Assembly: GCA_017883105.1 (NCBI GenBank) | Contig: JADGOF010000147.1 | Coordinates: 1-6,086 of the forward strand | Length of the DNA stretch: 6,086 bases | Reading direction: 5' to 3' | Source: Acidimicrobiales bacterium | Lineage (GTDB): Bacteria; Actinomycetota; Acidimicrobiia; Acidimicrobiales; RAAP-2 | In this document: piece by piece, positions 5,298 to 6,086 of the stretch | How positions within the stretch are numbered: position 1 is the stretch's first letter | Layout: each line of letters begins with the position of its first letter | Made by a program: the position numbers and the translations under genes | The notes under the pieces: model-generated | Databases searched by the model: none | What the model was told of the DNA's origin: nothing | Seen by the model: the letters and a program-made list of their open reading frames with translations, nothing else

Positions 5298-6086
5298 TCA
5301 TGCCGGTACCACCTCCTCTCCCAATTCGGTGGACTCGAGAATCGTCCGGGCGCAGGCCAGCACCTTGGCGGCGGTAGTGGTGACGGCGGCGACGTCGCCC
5401 CCGCTCCATGCGGTCAGGTACCCGGTGGAGTAGCTCGAGGTGTCAAGCCCCCAGGCAGCGGAGACGACGTAGGCCACGGACTCGGCCTCCACTTCGACGG
5501 TGCCCTGGTGCTCGTAGAGACGGTGCTCGTGCAACAGGACGTGGGCGAGCTCGTGAGCGAGCGTCTTGCACGCTCCGGCAGGATCGGCCGTGCTCTTGAC
5601 CGTCACCGAACGGTCCCCGTAGTGCGTACGGCCCCAGGCAGAACCGAGTGCCTCGTCGTGCTCCGGGCCGAACCGGACGGTGAAGCCGGCCCCCTCGACC
5701 CGCTGGACCAGGGAGTCCCACATGCCCTCCGGGGCGACACCGACCGGGTGTACGACATTCAGACCGTCGTCAGGCAGATCCTCACCCTCGGTATCGGCCA
5801 CGTCGAACACGTAGCCGACCCGGAACCCGGCCACCCGGGAGTGGGTGGTCGTCTCGCCTCTATCCGCGTCCTCGACGCTGTCCCGTCGAACGCAGGGACA
5901 GAGGATGGCGATGCCCTTTGCCCCCTTCTTCACGCTCCGACCCAGGGACTTCCACGTGTGGAACCCGGCCACCCGGGTGGCATCCGGCCGCTGCACCATG
6001 ATCAGGAAGGTGTTGTTGGCGCTGTAGCGGGTGAACTTGGCCGCCACGGCCAGGTAGGCGAGCCACTGGTCCGAGGTCGTGAGTGC
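5298..6086 (-). CDS. ArdC-like anti-restriction protein with metallopeptidase motif (partial, N-terminus beyond right edge)
   Basis: The frame is open from the window edge to TGA at 5300-5298, giving 262 residues without the true start; the GTG at 6047 is internal because the family match continues upstream of it. Residues 1-65 match the ArdC N-terminal single-strand-DNA-binding domain: SDQWLAYLAVAAKFTRYS, then NNTFLIMVQRPDATRV and GFHTWKSLGRSVKKGAKG. The C-terminal half is a zinc-peptidase-like domain with HELAH at 178-182, then LLHEH, and a glutamate (E200 or E202, in VEAESVAYV) as likely third ligand. ArdC proteins are carried by conjugative plasmids and ICEs and protect incoming DNA from host restriction. 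The gene is upstream of the small acidic gene on the same strand, separated by a strong hairpin and repeat copy B. I am sure of the family but do not know whether it acts on restriction here. Confidence 0.85.
   Translation of the reverse strand, partial: ALTTSDQWLAYLAVAAKFTRYSANNTFLIMVQRPDATRVAGFHTWKSLGRSVKKGAKGIAILCPCVRRDSVEDADRGETTTHSRVAGFRVGYVFDVADTEGEDLPDDGLNVVHPVGVAPEGMWDSLVQRVEGAGFTVRFGPEHDEALGSAWGRTHYGDRSVTVKSTADPAGACKTLAHELAHVLLHEHRLYEHQGTVEVEAESVAYVVSAAWGLDTSSYSTGYLTAWSGGDVAAVTTTAAKVLACARTILESTELGEEVVPA

Noticed and set aside
4939..5409. A 156-codon minus-strand frame, and the similar 752-1072 frame; both translate to GRLVPRLTxRPS
   Set aside because: The shared peptide arises from the repeated DNA core. 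The frames overlap ardC or ssb starts, lack ribosome-binding sites, and do not extend similarly outside the repeat, so the nucleotide repeat explains them better.
1..6086. CRISPR array, tRNA or insertion sequence
   Set aside because: There are no regularly spaced short repeats, no tRNA-like cloverleaf and no transposase frame. The two long repeats are single copies 4 kb apart in direct orientation.

Overview
The window (6,086 bp, high GC) looks like an accessory region of an actinobacterial chromosome or plasmid, most likely part of an integrative conjugative element or large plasmid. The signs are strongly GC-biased codon use, a ParB-like gene, a short plasmid-type SSB gene and an ArdC-type anti-restriction gene, all on the minus strand and arranged in modules. 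I cannot name a genus from the sequence.

Layout, left to right. (1) Positions 1-240, minus: the N-terminal 80 residues of a ParB/Spo0J-like protein that runs off the left edge. (2) Positions 335-368: a strong hairpin after ssb. (3) Positions 384-791, minus: ssb, with an OB fold but no acidic C-terminal tip. (4) Positions 792-1146: a 355-bp gap without a gene, holding the leader of ssb and copy A of a roughly 125-bp repeat. (5) Positions 1147-4650, plus: one very large gene (1,167 aa) with an N-terminal SIR2 NADase-like domain and a long helical C-terminal part resembling DUF4020. It is a likely single-gene anti-phage defence protein. (6) Positions 4651-4831: a short gap with possible hairpin terminators for the convergent genes. 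(7) Positions 4832-4993, minus: a 53-residue, very acidic protein with a perfect ribosome-binding site. (8) Positions 5061-5188: copy B of the repeat, in the leader of that small gene. (9) Positions 5235-5269: a strong hairpin after ardC. (10) Positions 5298-6086, minus: an ArdC-like anti-restriction protein with an HELAH metallopeptidase motif, whose N-terminus lies beyond the right edge.

The minus-strand genes (ardC-like, small acidic protein, ssb, parB-like) read as a mobile-element establishment and maintenance module: protecting entering DNA from restriction, coating single strands, and partition or regulation. The SIR2 gene interrupts this module in the opposite orientation and is visibly poorer in GC in the lines I counted (about 53-60% against 67-73%), so it looks like defence cargo acquired separately.

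The least explained feature is the pair of repeats A and B. Each lies upstream of a minus-strand gene. Each keeps a core of about 73 aligned bases (61 identical by hand count), closing inverted arms about 100 nt apart, a small hairpin of unrelated sequence at the same place, and a second GC hairpin that competes with one closing arm. This is what a structured leader RNA shared by two transcription units would look like, and it is the best candidate here for something undescribed.
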